Assembly: GCA_002726245.1 (NCBI GenBank)
Contig: PBSM01000353.1
Coordinates: 1 to 61,404 of the forward strand
Source of the DNA: Planctomycetaceae bacterium
GTDB lineage: Bacteria > Planctomycetota > Planctomycetia > Pirellulales > Pirellulaceae
Length of the DNA stretch: 61,404 nucleotides
Direction of reading: 5' to 3'
Shown here: positions 10,991-20,179 of the stretch, one piece after another
Layout of the letters: each line of letters begins with the position of its first letter
Numbering within the stretch: the stretch's first letter is position 1
Program-made: the position numbers and the translations under genes
The notes under the pieces: model-generated
Database searches by the model: none
Seen by the model: only the letters and a program-made list of their open reading frames with translations
What the model was told of the DNA's origin: nothing

Positions 10991-12070
10991 ATGGAATGCA
11001 CGATTCGCGGAATCGGGACCGCTCTGCCCGAACATACGATGAGCATGGACGAAGCGATCCAGCTATCGACTGACATCGTCTGTCGAGATGAGCGAGAAGC
11101 GCGTCTTGTCCGCACGATGTTCCGCCGAGCCGGCGTGCAGAAACGGCATACGTGCGTCCCGTATACCACGGCCTACGAGTGGGCTGGGCCTGATGCCGAG
11201 CCAAGCAGTCAGCCGGGCAAGACGACCGCCGAGCGGATGCAAGTCTATGCCGAACATGCCGGGCCGTTAGCGAAGCAAGCTGCAGATAACGCGCTCGCTT
11301 GCGCAGGCGTTGGACCTGGCGAGATCACACACCTCATCACGATCTCCTGCACTGGGTTCGAGGCCCCCGGAGTCGATATCGAGCTTATCGAGGAGATGCC
11401 GCTTCGCCGATCGACGGAACGACTTCATATCGGCTATATGGGTTGTCATGGGGCGATCAACGGCATGCGCGCGGCGAGAGGTTTGGCGTTGTCTGATCGC
11501 TCGGCCAAGATTCTGATGTGCGCGGTTGAACTTTGTGGTCTGCACTACAAGTTTCAGTGGGACCCGGAGCTGATTCTAGCCAACGCTCTGTTCGCTGACG
11601 GAGCAGCGGCGTTGGTCCTCGAACACGACTCGCCGACGTCTGCCCCGCTTTGTCGAGTCACTGCCACTGGTTCGTACTTGGTTCCCGACTCGAAGGAGAC
11701 GATCACGTGGCGTGTCGGAAACCATGGCTTCGAGATGGCGATCGCAAGCAAAGTCCCCGATCTAATCCGCGACAACCTTGGACTATGGCTTTCCGAGTGG
11801 CTGGGATCGTACGGTCGGAGCATCGAGTCCATCGGATCGTGGGCGGTTCACCCGGGCGGTCCGCGAATTCTTCAGGCCGTCGAAGACGCATTAGCACTCG
11901 AGCCGGCAGCACTGGCGACTTCGCACGAAGTATTGAGCGAATGTGGGAACATGTCGGCGCCCACCGTGCTATTCGTCCTTCGGCGACTCCTTCAGCGTGA
12001 CGCGCCACGTCCCTGTGTGATGCTCGGCTTTGGGCCTGGGCTGATGGCGGAAGTCGCATTGATTGATTAG
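10991..12070 (+). CDS. Type III polyketide synthase (chalcone/stilbene synthase family)
   Basis: Homodimeric ketosynthase that extends an acyl-CoA starter with malonyl-CoA units and cyclises the chain to resorcinols, pyrones or phenols. The 359-residue protein keeps the catalytic triad: Cys152 in GYMGCHGAINGMRAARG, His287 in WAVHPGGPRI, and Asn320 in SECGNMSAPTVLF. FADGAAALVL and the C-terminal GFGPGL box are also present. The downstream genes on the opposite strand, a methyltransferase and a flavoprotein, match the partners of SrsA in Streptomyces, which make methylated phenolic lipids. Product and chain length cannot be read from the sequence. The stop overlaps the methyltransferase stop by 4 nt. 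Confidence 0.93.
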   Translation: MECTIRGIGTALPEHTMSMDEAIQLSTDIVCRDEREARLVRTMFRRAGVQKRHTCVPYTTAYEWAGPDAEPSSQPGKTTAERMQVYAEHAGPLAKQAADNALACAGVGPGEITHLITISCTGFEAPGVDIELIEEMPLRRSTERLHIGYMGCHGAINGMRAARGLALSDRSAKILMCAVELCGLHYKFQWDPELILANALFADGAAALVLEHDSPTSAPLCRVTATGSYLVPDSKETITWRVGNHGFEMAIASKVPDLIRDNLGLWLSEWLGSYGRSIESIGSWAVHPGGPRILQAVEDALALEPAALATSHEVLSECGNMSAPTVLFVLRRLLQRDAPRPCVMLGFGPGLMAEVALID

Positions 12071-12915
12071 GAACGCTTGCGAGCAGGCTTCGATGCGACG
12101 ATGCTCGCGTACTTCATCGCGCCGCTTCGATAGGCGTTCAGCAGTGTATCGAAGTTGTCAACGAATTGAATCATGTTCCGACCGAGCATGCGTGATAGCA
12201 GACTGACACCCGATCGTTGGACGCGTTGCTTACAAATCTCCCACGTGCGTGTAACACGCGGTGTGAGATCGGTAACGCGATTGACTTCCAGCCTGGCGTC
12301 CTCCAGCCACATCGTGTAGTCCTTCTCCGTCCCCAGCGAAGGGCAGAGGAATGCGTCGCAGACGGCCTTCACTTGTCGAACGTCCTCTTCAGAGTGCGGT
12401 TCGTCTCCCGCCAACCAAATACATAGCGCCGTGCCACCCCCAGGTCGCAACCAACGCGCGGCGCGTTGAAAGAAGGCCGGCTTGTCAAAGAGATGCTCGG
12501 TGCATTCGACACTCCAAAGGAAGTCAAACGACTCGTCATCGAACTCGGCGGTCTCGGCATCTTGTCGGCGAAAATCGGTCTTGCCACGAATGCCTTTCAG
12601 CATCGCGGCAGTTCGCGCCCAGCGGCGTTGGACGCTGCTAAGCGTAATACCGGTGACGTCGCACGAATAGTGTTTTGCCAGGTGGATGGAACTGCCACCC
12701 ATTCCACAACCGACGTCAATCACCGATGCGCCTCGCGGGATGTCGGCCTCGTTGAATAGGTGCTCGATCAACTGGCGCTGCGCTCGACGAGGAGACTCGT
12801 CGCCGTTCCATAGCCCGTGGTGGATGTGAACTCCCCACAATAGTCGATAGAACAGTGTCGCCAATTCGTAGTGAGAACGAATCTCGCCCTTCTTGATCCC
12901 GTCGTAGCTGATCAT
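12067..12915 (-). CDS. SAM-dependent class I methyltransferase
   Basis: 282 residues. The Rossmann-fold SAM site is VIDVGCGMGGSSIHLAK (motif I, residues about 61-77), followed by VTGITLSSVQRRWA (acidic-loop region), DFLWSVECTEHLFDK (motif II) and AARWLRPGGGTALC (motif III). The N-terminus (YDGIKKGEIRSHYELATLFYRLLWGVHIHHGLW) matches the tocopherol/sarcosine-type small-molecule methyltransferases that act on prenylated or lipid-like rings. It starts 6 nt after the flavoprotein stop, so the two form an operon, and it meets the PKS gene tail to tail. Likely methylates the PKS product. Confidence 0.88.
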   Translation of the reverse strand: MISYDGIKKGEIRSHYELATLFYRLLWGVHIHHGLWNGDESPRRAQRQLIEHLFNEADIPRGASVIDVGCGMGGSSIHLAKHYSCDVTGITLSSVQRRWARTAAMLKGIRGKTDFRRQDAETAEFDDESFDFLWSVECTEHLFDKPAFFQRAARWLRPGGGTALCIWLAGDEPHSEEDVRQVKAVCDAFLCPSLGTEKDYTMWLEDARLEVNRVTDLTPRVTRTWEICKQRVQRSGVSLLSRMLGRNMIQFVDNFDTLLNAYRSGAMKYASIVASKPARKRS

Positions 12916-12921
12916 GGAGCC

Positions 12922-14100
12922 TCAGTTCGATTCCGTTGCGAAGGATTTGTTTAACGCATTGACAAATGGCTTCGCCAATCCTGGTGCAAGGGCGAGAACG
13001 CGGATGCTGATGCTTACCAGTGCCGGATACCGTAGCAAGCGACTAACACTTCGACACAGCCGCATGCGTTGGCTCAACATCTGGTAGTGCTTCTTCTCCC
13101 ATCCCAGCCGCGGAACGCCGTCGGTATTTGAACTCAACGCAAATGCAGCCACCGCTCTTCCTGAGGCTAACGCCCAGGCAATCCCTTCACCAGTAAAAGG
13201 CTCGACGAAACCTGCCGCATCACCGGCCAGCAGGCATCGTCCCCGCTCGACGCGTTCACGAGACTGTGTGAGTCTCGGCGTTCCATGCCAATGCGTGTTG
13301 GCGACATTAATCGGTACTCGCATTCCCGCCGACTCCAGCACGTGCTCGACACACTCTCTGATTCCTCCATCGCGTTTGATCGCTGCAGCGTCGAGTGCCG
13401 CTGCGATATCCAGTCGATCGTCCTCCAAACGGACAAGGCCGACGTAGCCATCTCGGTGGCACGCCATGTAAATCGTTCCGACGGTGTAGTCTTCGGAAGC
13501 GTCGTCCAAGACCGTTCCCACACCGACGCGCGAATACTTCGAGATCTCTCGCTCGTCTTGCTCGTTGTGCGCAAACACGCGACAGCCGAGTCCTCCCGCA
13601 ATAACGATCCGTGCGGCCGACGCGATCCCCGAACGGCCGGCGGTATTAAGCGACACGCTTTGCGAATCTGCGTTCTCGTTGCCGATCAAAGCCTCTGTTT
13701 CGTCAAGAAACTCCGTGCCCTCGCGAATCGCGGCGCTGATCAATTCCGCGTCAAGCCGCTCACGCGATATCGCGACGCCCTCATTGAGCGGCACAGTGGC
13801 GAAGTGACTCTGGCTGGCTAGACGAAACTTGTGCAAAGGGGGAGCGCCATATCGCGCTGGTAGTTCACTCAGTTCAATCTCTTTCAGGATTCGCAACGCC
13901 GCGCCGTTCAAACAGCATCCACAGACTTTCGACCGTGGGAAGCTTGCGCGATCGACGAGCAGCGTCCGCGCGCCATTGCGAGCTAGTTCTCGGGCAGCGA
14001 TCGAACCGGCAGGTCCTGCTCCGATGACAACGACATCCCACAGTTCGCGAATCGCGTCGTCGAGTGTCAAAGTGGCCGGTACTCGCTCCTTACTGCTCAT
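12922..14100 (-). CDS. FAD-dependent oxidoreductase (geranylgeranyl reductase-like/hydroxylase)
   Basis: 392-residue group A flavoprotein. The FAD dinucleotide site VVVIGAGPAGSIAARELAR is at residues 25-43, followed by LVDRASFPRSKVCGCCLNGAAL. The second FAD motif is RCLLAGDAAGFVEPFTGEGIAWAL, typical of geranylgeranyl reductase/PHBH-type enzymes. Family members hydroxylate aromatic rings or reduce isoprenoid chains. With the PKS and methyltransferase the first role is more likely (compare SrsC), but this is inference. It is first gene of a two-gene minus-strand operon. ATG 14098-14100 is preceded by AAGGTGG. Confidence 0.88.
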   Translation of the reverse strand: MSSKERVPATLTLDDAIRELWDVVVIGAGPAGSIAARELARNGARTLLVDRASFPRSKVCGCCLNGAALRILKEIELSELPARYGAPPLHKFRLASQSHFATVPLNEGVAISRERLDAELISAAIREGTEFLDETEALIGNENADSQSVSLNTAGRSGIASAARIVIAGGLGCRVFAHNEQDEREISKYSRVGVGTVLDDASEDYTVGTIYMACHRDGYVGLVRLEDDRLDIAAALDAAAIKRDGGIRECVEHVLESAGMRVPINVANTHWHGTPRLTQSRERVERGRCLLAGDAAGFVEPFTGEGIAWALASGRAVAAFALSSNTDGVPRLGWEKKHYQMLSQRMRLCRSVSRLLRYPALVSISIRVLALAPGLAKPFVNALNKSFATESN

Positions 14101-14288
14101 CCACCACCGCCACCTTGAGGCACGAGTTCGAGATCATTGCACGATCGGTCATCCGCTAGTTTACTTCGACAACGGCATCCGCCACAGCTCCCTGTTAGCC
14201 TGCCGCAACGAAGGAAGCTCCTTTGGAGAGGCCGTGATCTAATCCGTAAGACGGGCACTCCTGCCCGTCCAAACAGGATCTTGCCGAG

Positions 14289-14576
14289 ATGATCTCGATC
14301 GACATCGGAAAGTCCGCCGTTGGTGGGCTGGAAGACATTGCGGCCAGCTTCGCCGAGCAATGGCAAGGCGTTGTGTCGGAGGGAACACTGGAAGTGGATG
14401 GAGTCGAGGCGTTACGAGTGGTGATTTCTGACAAGCCCGCTGCGCTGCAGCCGAAGGAATGTATCGTCGTTCATTACGGCGACAGGGCTTGTTTGCTGAT
14501 CGGAGGCACAAAGGGCGACAAACCGATCTCAGAAGTGCTCGACGCGATTGCGAAGACTTGGAAGTGGAAAGAGTAA
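14289..14576 (+). CDS. Small hypothetical protein
   Basis: 95 residues, soluble, no signal peptide. It reads like a real domain (EQWQGVVSEGTLEVDG, RVVISDKPAALQPKEC, ending DAIAKTWKWKE) and faintly resembles PsbP/DUF1795-type folds. I cannot assign it. A short palindrome (GACGGGCA-CTCC-TGCCCGTC, about 14252-14271) sits directly upstream and the frame is open through it, so this may be the 3' part of a gene cut by a repeat. Confidence 0.5.
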   Translation: MISIDIGKSAVGGLEDIAASFAEQWQGVVSEGTLEVDGVEALRVVISDKPAALQPKECIVVHYGDRACLLIGGTKGDKPISEVLDAIAKTWKWKE

Positions 14577-14597
14577 TCGTCAAGGCGGGGAACAAAT

Positions 14598-14687
14598 GGG
14601 AACAAAGGTGTCCGGGGGAACAAAGGTGTCCGGTACCGTTAAGCTAGAATAGGTAATATAAAACCGGTTTCGGTACCGGACACCTTT
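14598..14687. repeat. REP-like GGTGTCCGGTACC inverted repeat
   Basis: Perfect 17-bp arms AAAGGTGTCCGGTACCG (14622-14638) and complement (14671-14687) around a 32-nt AT-rich loop. The start, GGAACAAAGGTGTCCGG, is duplicated directly just upstream. Motifs of this GGTGTC-GGTACC type are known beside Y1-type REP-associated transposases (RAYTs) in many phyla; no such transposase is in this window. Confidence 0.7.
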
Positions 14688-14692
14688 CCGCG

Positions 14693-14806
14693 CTAGAACG
14701 CATTTGGCGCGGCCGGAAATTGCTGTGCCGCGACCAGCATTGCTGGGGCCGAGTGCCATGCAAGAAACATCACCGGAGCAACCACCGCAGCCCAAACTCT
14801 GTTCAT
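14693..14806 (-). CDS. Possible 37-residue exported peptide or truncated gene start
   Basis: ATG 14804-14806 preceded by GGAG at a fair distance. It encodes Met-Asn-Arg then a hydrophobic core (VWAAVVAPVMFLAW) and a likely signal-peptidase site around AMLVAAQQ, and ends at TAG 14693. The stop lies 5 bp from the REP-like repeat, so it may be the signal peptide of a gene truncated by that element. Confidence 0.35.
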   Translation of the reverse strand: MNRVWAAVVAPVMFLAWHSAPAMLVAAQQFPAAPNAF

Positions 14807-15173
14807 GACTTCGCTCCGATCGCAACGTGAGGAAAACCCGTCTATCCGGACAAGACGACCAGCAACGACTCGTAGTTCTGTATTTATACGGGTTTGTGAT
14901 AGCTACGTCACGGCAGCGCGGCGAGCTGCTTTACTGGTATAAACTCGCGTTGGTCGTCGAGTGCTATGCTACTCGATCAGGGGACCGATGTCCTGGACTC
15001 CTGGTCGTCATCGACAGGTTTTCCCCAGCGTATGTCGGTACCAAATCGACGCAAGTCTCTGGCGAAATGGGGGCTTTGTGAGGATCTTAACACGGCCCTT
15101 CCATTGAGGCAGATGGCTGCTACTTTGGTGCGTCTGGTTGCAAGGAAAACAAGTGTGAAAAGGAAGTCGCTTC

Positions 15174-16019
15174 ATGGACGACATTAGCCAGGTCGCTGAC
15201 CGATCGATCACCGCCACCGATACCAAACTCGATTCCACGTCACAGCCCTTCGTCGGCCGCTGGAATCAACTGATTAGCACGACGAACTGGGAGAAGGGCC
15301 ATATTATCCTCGAATGGCGCGACGCGTTGATCGAGACGGATGCCCCGGCGGTCGAATATTCAGACGAAGCGTGGAGCCTTCGCGTTGGCGGTGTCACGGG
15401 CCAACATGTCGGTCGGCTGCGCCGCGTCTATGAACACTTCGTCGAGGTCGCGGACAAATACGAAGGGCTCTATTGGAGTCACTTCCAAGCCGCACTCGAC
15501 TGGAACGACGCCGAGATGTGGCTGGAAGGTGCCGTTCAGAATGAGTGGTCCGTATCGCAGATGCGACGCACGCGATGGGAGACGCTGGGTGCGGTTGAGT
15601 CCGACAAGCCTCGCGACGAAGACGTGGTCCTTGCTGAAGTCGATGAGGACTTCGAACCGGCAACTGACGAGGCTTCCCAAGGTGATCCGGTAGCGACCGG
15701 CTACGCCGACGTTCAATCCAGCCCCAGCCCGGAGGGCCCTGACTTCGACGACGGGCCCGCCGTCAGGCAATCAGCACAGGACGGTGCTGCGATCTATGCT
15801 GACGAAGATACTCGCGAGACAATTGAGTTTGTTCGGCCGTTCGAGAATCTGGCCGAGTTGCCCGATGACTTGGCTGACGCTTTCGAAGCGTTCAAGCTCG
15901 CCATCCTTCGACACAAGACGGAAGGTTGGGATCAGATTTCGCGAGACGACGTGCTGGCGAGTCTCGATGCGCTGAAAGAGCTGGCTCTGGCTCCGTCCGC
16001 GGACGATGCACCGTTCTAA
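15174..16019 (+). CDS. Conserved-looking hypothetical protein, acidic
   Basis: 281 residues, no signal peptide or membrane segment. The N-terminal half is a compact, Trp-rich helical domain (FVGRWNQLISTTNWEKGH, EWRDALIETDAPAVEYSD, GRLRRVYEHFVEVADKY, SQMRRTRWETLG). A 90-residue acidic linker rich in Asp, Glu, Pro and Ser follows, then a short helical tail (LPDDLADAFEAFKLAILRHK). I do not recognise the family. The small-domain/acidic-linker/helix layout could suit a nucleic-acid or partner-binding regulator, but no function can be read. Convergent with the kinase, 9 nt apart. Confidence 0.75.
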   Translation: MDDISQVADRSITATDTKLDSTSQPFVGRWNQLISTTNWEKGHIILEWRDALIETDAPAVEYSDEAWSLRVGGVTGQHVGRLRRVYEHFVEVADKYEGLYWSHFQAALDWNDAEMWLEGAVQNEWSVSQMRRTRWETLGAVESDKPRDEDVVLAEVDEDFEPATDEASQGDPVATGYADVQSSPSPEGPDFDDGPAVRQSAQDGAAIYADEDTRETIEFVRPFENLAELPDDLADAFEAFKLAILRHKTEGWDQISRDDVLASLDALKELALAPSADDAPF

Positions 16020-16028
16020 CCGGATTAT

Positions 16029-17921
16029 TCAAGCCTGACGCATTTCCTTCGCTTGCGCATTTGAAGTTGCTCCTTTTTCTAGCTGCGTAGCAGCGGTATA
16101 CAATAGCCTGGGGCGTGAGCCCCAGGAATTGAGGGCTGCACGATCGCAAGCCCCGGAGGGGCGATATAGATCAGCGCTGTTCGTTTTATGTCGCCCCTTC
16201 GGCTTCGGGGCTTTCGGCATTTGCTTTTGCCCGTTTTCCTGGGGCTTGCGGCCCAGGCTACTATATATCGTCCCTGCGGGACAGCGACCGGCTGAAGCCG
16301 GTACTCCAACGGATGCAGTGCTCTTGCGATAGCCGGGTGCTTCTTTGGGAGCATCGTCGTTGTTGCTACCGCTCAGCATCATCACGACAACGATCAGAAT
16401 CACAAGCACGACTGCGGCAACGGCGCCCCAGACCCAAACTGGTATCGGCTGCTTCTTGCTGGACTTCCCGGCATTTGACGAACGTCCCGCTTTTGTTCTC
16501 AGCCGAGCCGTCACAGAAGTGTCGGTTTCGATGCCGAGGTTGATCGCACTGCTGCTGCTCGAACCGGCAGACGCGGCGGCATCGTCGGCGACTTGAACTT
16601 CAAGAGCATCATCGATGTCTTGCTGGTTCGCGTTGCTGATGATTGTGCCGCGATTCTTATTCGAGGCGGTGTTTTCAAGACTTGGATCACGAGGCTCGCT
16701 AACAACTGGGTTCGGCATTGGAACGAAAACGCCGGCAGGCAGCGTGGGTTCGTCAATGGCAATAGCAAACGGTGTCGTATCCTCGTCCTCCTCGTCCGGC
16801 ATACTCGCGTCGATACTCCCGGGAACCGACGCGGACTGTTGCCTGGCGACCATCTCTCTCGCCGTCTCCACAGTCTGCCCACGCTCAGCCAGCCACTGCT
16901 CCAGCGCATCCGCCACTTCGCGGCAGCTTTGATAACGATCCTCGGCGTTCTTTTGGATCATCTTGACGCAGATATCGACCAGCTCACGCGGACAGTCGGG
17001 GCGTTCGTCGCGAATGCCGGGCGGCATTCGAGTTTGATGCCGTGCGATCCGTTGCGCAAGCGTTCCCTCGTTGAACGGCGCATGGCCGGTCAGCGTGAAG
17101 TAAAGCGTACAGCCCAGGCCGTAGATATCTGCCCGCTGATCGACATCGTGGCTGTTGATCGCTTGCTCCGGTGCCAAGTAGTCCGCCGTGCCAAGGACAT
17201 TCTCGTTGTGTAGTAACGTCAACGACGAGCTTTGGTCCTCGGAGAACAACGCCAAGCCGAGATCAAGGATCTTCACGATACCACTTGTATCTACCAGCAA
17301 GTTCGCCGGTTTAACGTCGCGATGAATCAAGCCTTCCTGGTGAGCGTAGGCCAAGCCCTCGGCGGTTTGCGCGATGTAGTTGGCAGCTCGCTCGAACTCG
17401 AGACCTCCCTCTTCGTTGACAATCGCTTGCAAGTCCTTGCCCGGCACAAACTCCATCACGAGATAGTGCTGATCGCCGACGTTGTCGATGTCGTAGGCTC
17501 GCACAACGTTTGGATGTTCGAGTGCGGCTGTCGCACGTGCTTCACGGTGGAAACGGTCAAGGTACGATGAGTCTTCAACGCGATGCTTTGGTAGAACCTT
17601 GAGGGCTCGCTGCTGTCGCATCAGCACGTGCTCGGTCAGATAGACAGTGCTCATGCCGCCGGTGCCGATGTGATCGATCAGCTTGTACTTACCGAGAAAG
17701 AAGCCCTTGTACTTACCCTTCAGAAGGCCCTTGCAATGCCATGCGGTTACCAGCCCAGTCTCGATCAGGAAATCGGCGACGACTTGCGGCGCCGTCGGCA
17801 GCGTGTCATCGTGCTTCGCCTTACATTGCAGCATCGCTTCGCGAAGCTGAGCTTTATCGACAAGTTGGCTACGCTGCACCAGTTCGAGGAAGCTCTTGAC
17901 GCTGGTTGGTGGAGCGGCCAT
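16029..17921 (-). CDS. Ser/Thr protein kinase, membrane-anchored, with repeat-derived C-terminal tail
   Basis: 630 residues. An N-terminal helical region of about 75 residues ([14 protein letters not shown]) is common in planctomycete kinases. The kinase domain follows: glycine loop [15 protein letters not shown] Lys, EHPNVVRAY, catalytic [10 protein letters not shown], metal-binding DLG in place of DFG (ILDLGLALF), and [10 protein letters not shown] activation/APE motif. After a low-complexity linker comes one membrane segment ([20 protein letters not shown], about residues 500-520). The last 100 or so residues are encoded by the palindromic element at 16078-16316, so the outer part is probably not native sequence. 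The kinase is predicted active in the cytoplasm. Confidence 0.9.
   Translation of the reverse strand: MAAPPTSVKSFLELVQRSQLVDKAQLREAMLQCKAKHDDTLPTAPQVVADFLIETGLVTAWHCKGLLKGKYKGFFLGKYKLIDHIGTGGMSTVYLTEHVLMRQQRALKVLPKHRVEDSSYLDRFHREARATAALEHPNVVRAYDIDNVGDQHYLVMEFVPGKDLQAIVNEEGGLEFERAANYIAQTAEGLAYAHQEGLIHRDVKPANLLVDTSGIVKILDLGLALFSEDQSSSLTLLHNENVLGTADYLAPEQAINSHDVDQRADIYGLGCTLYFTLTGHAPFNEGTLAQRIARHQTRMPPGIRDERPDCPRELVDICVKMIQKNAEDRYQSCREVADALEQWLAERGQTVETAREMVARQQSASVPGSIDASMPDEEDEDTTPFAIAIDEPTLPAGVFVPMPNPVVSEPRDPSLENTASNKNRGTIISNANQQDIDDALEVQVADDAAASAGSSSSSAINLGIETDTSVTARLRTKAGRSSNAGKSSKKQPIPVWVWGAVAAVVLVILIVVVMMLSGSNNDDAPKEAPGYRKSTASVGVPASAGRCPAGTIYSSLGRKPQENGQKQMPKAPKPKGRHKTNSADLYRPSGACDRAALNSWGSRPRLLYTAATQLEKGATSNAQAKEMRQA
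16078..16316. repeat. Composite palindromic element inside the kinase 3' end
   Basis: Nested inverted repeats. TAGCCTGGGGCGTGAGCCCC at about 16104-16123 is answered by GGGGCTTGCGGCCCAGGCTA at about 16241-16260. Inside, GCAAGCCCCGGAGGGGCGA at 16147-16165 is answered by TCGCCCCTTCGGCTTCGGGG at about 16191-16210. A third hairpin, ACCGGCTGAAGCCGGT (16289-16304), flanks it. It is read through by the kinase frame. Confidence 0.75.
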
Positions 17922-18117
17922 GAATGACTTGCCTGCGGAAGCGACTTCTCAGCGTCGGGCCCGCTGGAGCTGATCTCGCGGAATGAGACGGATTATGTCG
18001 ATACCTGCTTTACACATTAACCGAGAATGCACGAGGATACCAGCTTCGGCTCCGCGACGTAAACCGTCCGTGGGACGTTTGTTGAACTCCAGAGGACTGA
18101 TCTCAGCTTACGTGAGC

Positions 18118-18393
18118 ATGTCTGCGAAGTGGTTTCGATTTTGGAAGTCCGCGGCTAAGCCTGTCGTTGTCGTCTACACACGGGAAGGGTGCCACTTGTG
18201 TGACGAGGCGGAGCAATTGCTGCGGGAACACGGCTTGTCGCCAGAACTGATTGATATCGACGATGATCCGGCATTGGTAGAACGCTATACCGATTGCGTC
18301 CCCGTCGTGGTGATCGACGGCAAGGAGCGGTTTCGCGGTCGGGTCAACGAAGTGCTGCTGCGACGACTGCTGACGAAAGGCGGCCGCGCATGA
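18118..18393 (+). CDS. Glutaredoxin-like thiol-redox protein
   Basis: 91 residues from ATG 18118 (GTG 18112 also possible). Thioredoxin fold with CxxC active site in VVVYTREGCHLCDEAEQLL, then LSPELIDIDDDPALVERY, cis-Pro region CVPVVVIDG and FRGRVNEVLLRRLL. This is the short glutaredoxin-family type (DUF836-like). The frame is open upstream but with unlikely composition. The stop overlaps the next gene's start (ATGA at 18390-18393), indicating translational coupling. Confidence 0.85.
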   Translation: MSAKWFRFWKSAAKPVVVVYTREGCHLCDEAEQLLREHGLSPELIDIDDDPALVERYTDCVPVVVIDGKERFRGRVNEVLLRRLLTKGGRA

Positions 18394-19049
18394 ACTATTT
18401 CGGGATGTTCGTGAAGTATTGGCAGCCTGGGCAGGTGAAGACGCGTTTGGCGAGCGCGATTGGAGCCTCAAACGCGGCACTTGTCTACCGAGCCTTCGTG
18501 GTTGCACTCGCACGCCGTCTGGAGACGGTGGCGGATCGTCGCATCTTGTGCTTTGCACCAAAGCAGCGACAAGTCGCCTTCGACGAGCTTGCGGAGCCGG
18601 TTTGGACAGCCTTGCCGCAGTCCGACGGTGATCTTGGCAACCGCATGTCGTCTTTCTTCGACGACGCTTTCCAATCCGGAGCCGACCGAGTGGTCTTGAT
18701 CGGATCGGACAGTCCGACCCTGCCGATCGAGTACATTACCCGGACGTTTGAGATGCTGGCGCAAGACGATGTTGTACTCGGTCCAACGCCGGACGGAGGC
18801 TACTACCTGATAGGCGCTCGCGGCGCAACGCCTCCCGTTTTTGAGGGCGTTGCTTGGAGTACGCCGGACGTTTTCGCGCAGACCATCGAGCGGCTTCGTG
18901 CTGCCAGCCTGACTTACGAACAACTGCCTTCCTGGTACGATGTAGATGAGCGTGCCGATCTGATCCGCTTGCGTGACGAGTTGTTACAGCTTGAAACAGG
19001 CGAGTCATGGCGAGAGACATTGCTCGCCGCTGTCCAAGAGGTTCTTTAA
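18390..19049 (+). CDS. DUF2064/TIGR04282-type glycosyltransferase
   Basis: 219 residues from ATG 18390, overlapping the glutaredoxin-like stop. Starts MFVKYWQPGQVKTRLASAIG, then FDELAEPVWTALPQSDGDLG and VVLIGSDSPTLPIEYI, then DVVLGPTPDGGYYLIG, the nucleotide-sugar-transferase-like motifs of this family. Members are annotated as arsenosugar-biosynthesis-type glycosyltransferases, but the role in planctomycetes is not shown. Cytoplasmic. Followed by thiO after 9 nt. Confidence 0.85.
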   Translation: MNYFGMFVKYWQPGQVKTRLASAIGASNAALVYRAFVVALARRLETVADRRILCFAPKQRQVAFDELAEPVWTALPQSDGDLGNRMSSFFDDAFQSGADRVVLIGSDSPTLPIEYITRTFEMLAQDDVVLGPTPDGGYYLIGARGATPPVFEGVAWSTPDVFAQTIERLRAASLTYEQLPSWYDVDERADLIRLRDELLQLETGESWRETLLAAVQEVL

Positions 19050-19058
19050 ACGAAGCTG

Positions 19059-20177
19059 ATGATGCCGGACTGTTTGATCGTTGGTGGTGGTGCTGTCGGA
19101 CTCGCGTTGGCGTACGAGTTGTCGGGCCGAGGCGTCACCGTCGAAGTGATCGATCGAGGCGACATGGGACGCGAGGCGTCTTGGGCCGGTGCCGGCATCT
19201 TGCCCCCTGCGAATCGAGCGACGGCGGTGCATCCGCTTGACCAGTTGCGTGCCCTCAGCCACGAGTTGCATCCGAAATGGGCGGCAGAGCTGCGAGAGCG
19301 GACTGGCATCGATACCGGATACCGCCAATGTGGCGGCTTGTATCTTGCGCGGAGTGCCGGTGAAGTTGCTTCGCTGGTCGCGTTTGCGGAGATGCTACGC
19401 GAGTTGGATATCGCGATCGATCGTGTTCCCAACGATGTATTGTCTAACATCGAGCCAGGCTTAAAAGAACTGGCGGCCTCAGGCACTCTCAGAGCGGTCT
19501 ACGAATTGCCAGGTGAAGCACAACTTCGGAACCCAGATCACTTGAGAGCACTCGTTGTCGCCTGCGAGCAGAACGGCGTCTCGCTTCGCTGCCAAACGGA
19601 GCTTTTGGAGATCGAGTTGGCGGGTGATCAGGTCGCGGCGGTACGAACATCTCACGGACGATTGCAAGCCGATCGCTATTGTCTGGCGTCCGGTGCGTGG
19701 ACGTACGCCTTATTGAAGCAACTCGACATCGCAACAGGCATCATGCCGATCAGAGGACAAATGGTGATGTTCAAGTGCGACGAGCCACCGTTCCGTCGCG
19801 TCTTGAATGAAGGCCCACGCTATCTCGTGTCGCGAGACGACGGTCGCGTGCTTGTCGGTTCGACCGAGGAAGAGGTGGGGTTTAACAAGAGTAACACGCC
19901 CGAAACCGTCTCTGAGCTTGCTGGTCTTGCACACCAGCTCGTTCCGGCTTTAGAAGGCGCCCAAATCGAAAGAACTTGGGCCGGACTACGCCCCGGCTCA
20001 TTTGATGGCTTCCCATATCTCGGCGCGATCCCGGGCGTTGATAACGCATTTGCCGCAGCCGGCCATTTTCGTAGCGGGCTTCACATGTCACCTGGGACCG
20101 CCGTCGTCATGACTCAGCTCATGTTAGGCGAATCACCGGAGATCGACTTCACACCGTTCCGAGTCGGGCGAGGTTAA
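19059..20177 (+). CDS. thiO: Glycine oxidase ThiO
   Basis: FAD-dependent amine oxidase that makes iminoglycine for the thiazole ring of thiamine. 372 residues. The dinucleotide motif LIVGGGAVGLALAYELSGRG is at residues 5-24, followed by REASWAGAGILPP, a strong mark of the ThiO/DAO group. The C-terminal region has RTWAGLRPGSFDGFPYLG and GHFRSGLHMSPGTAVVM. No other thi genes lie nearby. It ends in TAA 2 nt before a GTAG element. The enzyme assignment rests on family resemblance; sarcosine-oxidase-like activity is the alternative. Confidence 0.88.
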   Translation: MMPDCLIVGGGAVGLALAYELSGRGVTVEVIDRGDMGREASWAGAGILPPANRATAVHPLDQLRALSHELHPKWAAELRERTGIDTGYRQCGGLYLARSAGEVASLVAFAEMLRELDIAIDRVPNDVLSNIEPGLKELAASGTLRAVYELPGEAQLRNPDHLRALVVACEQNGVSLRCQTELLEIELAGDQVAAVRTSHGRLQADRYCLASGAWTYALLKQLDIATGIMPIRGQMVMFKCDEPPFRRVLNEGPRYLVSRDDGRVLVGSTEEEVGFNKSNTPETVSELAGLAHQLVPALEGAQIERTWAGLRPGSFDGFPYLGAIPGVDNAFAAAGHFRSGLHMSPGTAVVMTQLMLGESPEIDFTPFRVGRG

Positions 20178-20179
20178 AC

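Larger units (their letters stand above)
14577..15173. other. Intergenic region with REP-like element and a tiny secreted ORF
   Basis: Holds the inverted repeat at 14622-14687, the 37-codon ORF at 14693-14806 (minus), and about 360 nt before the next gene in which I see nothing further that is convincing. Confidence 0.5.
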
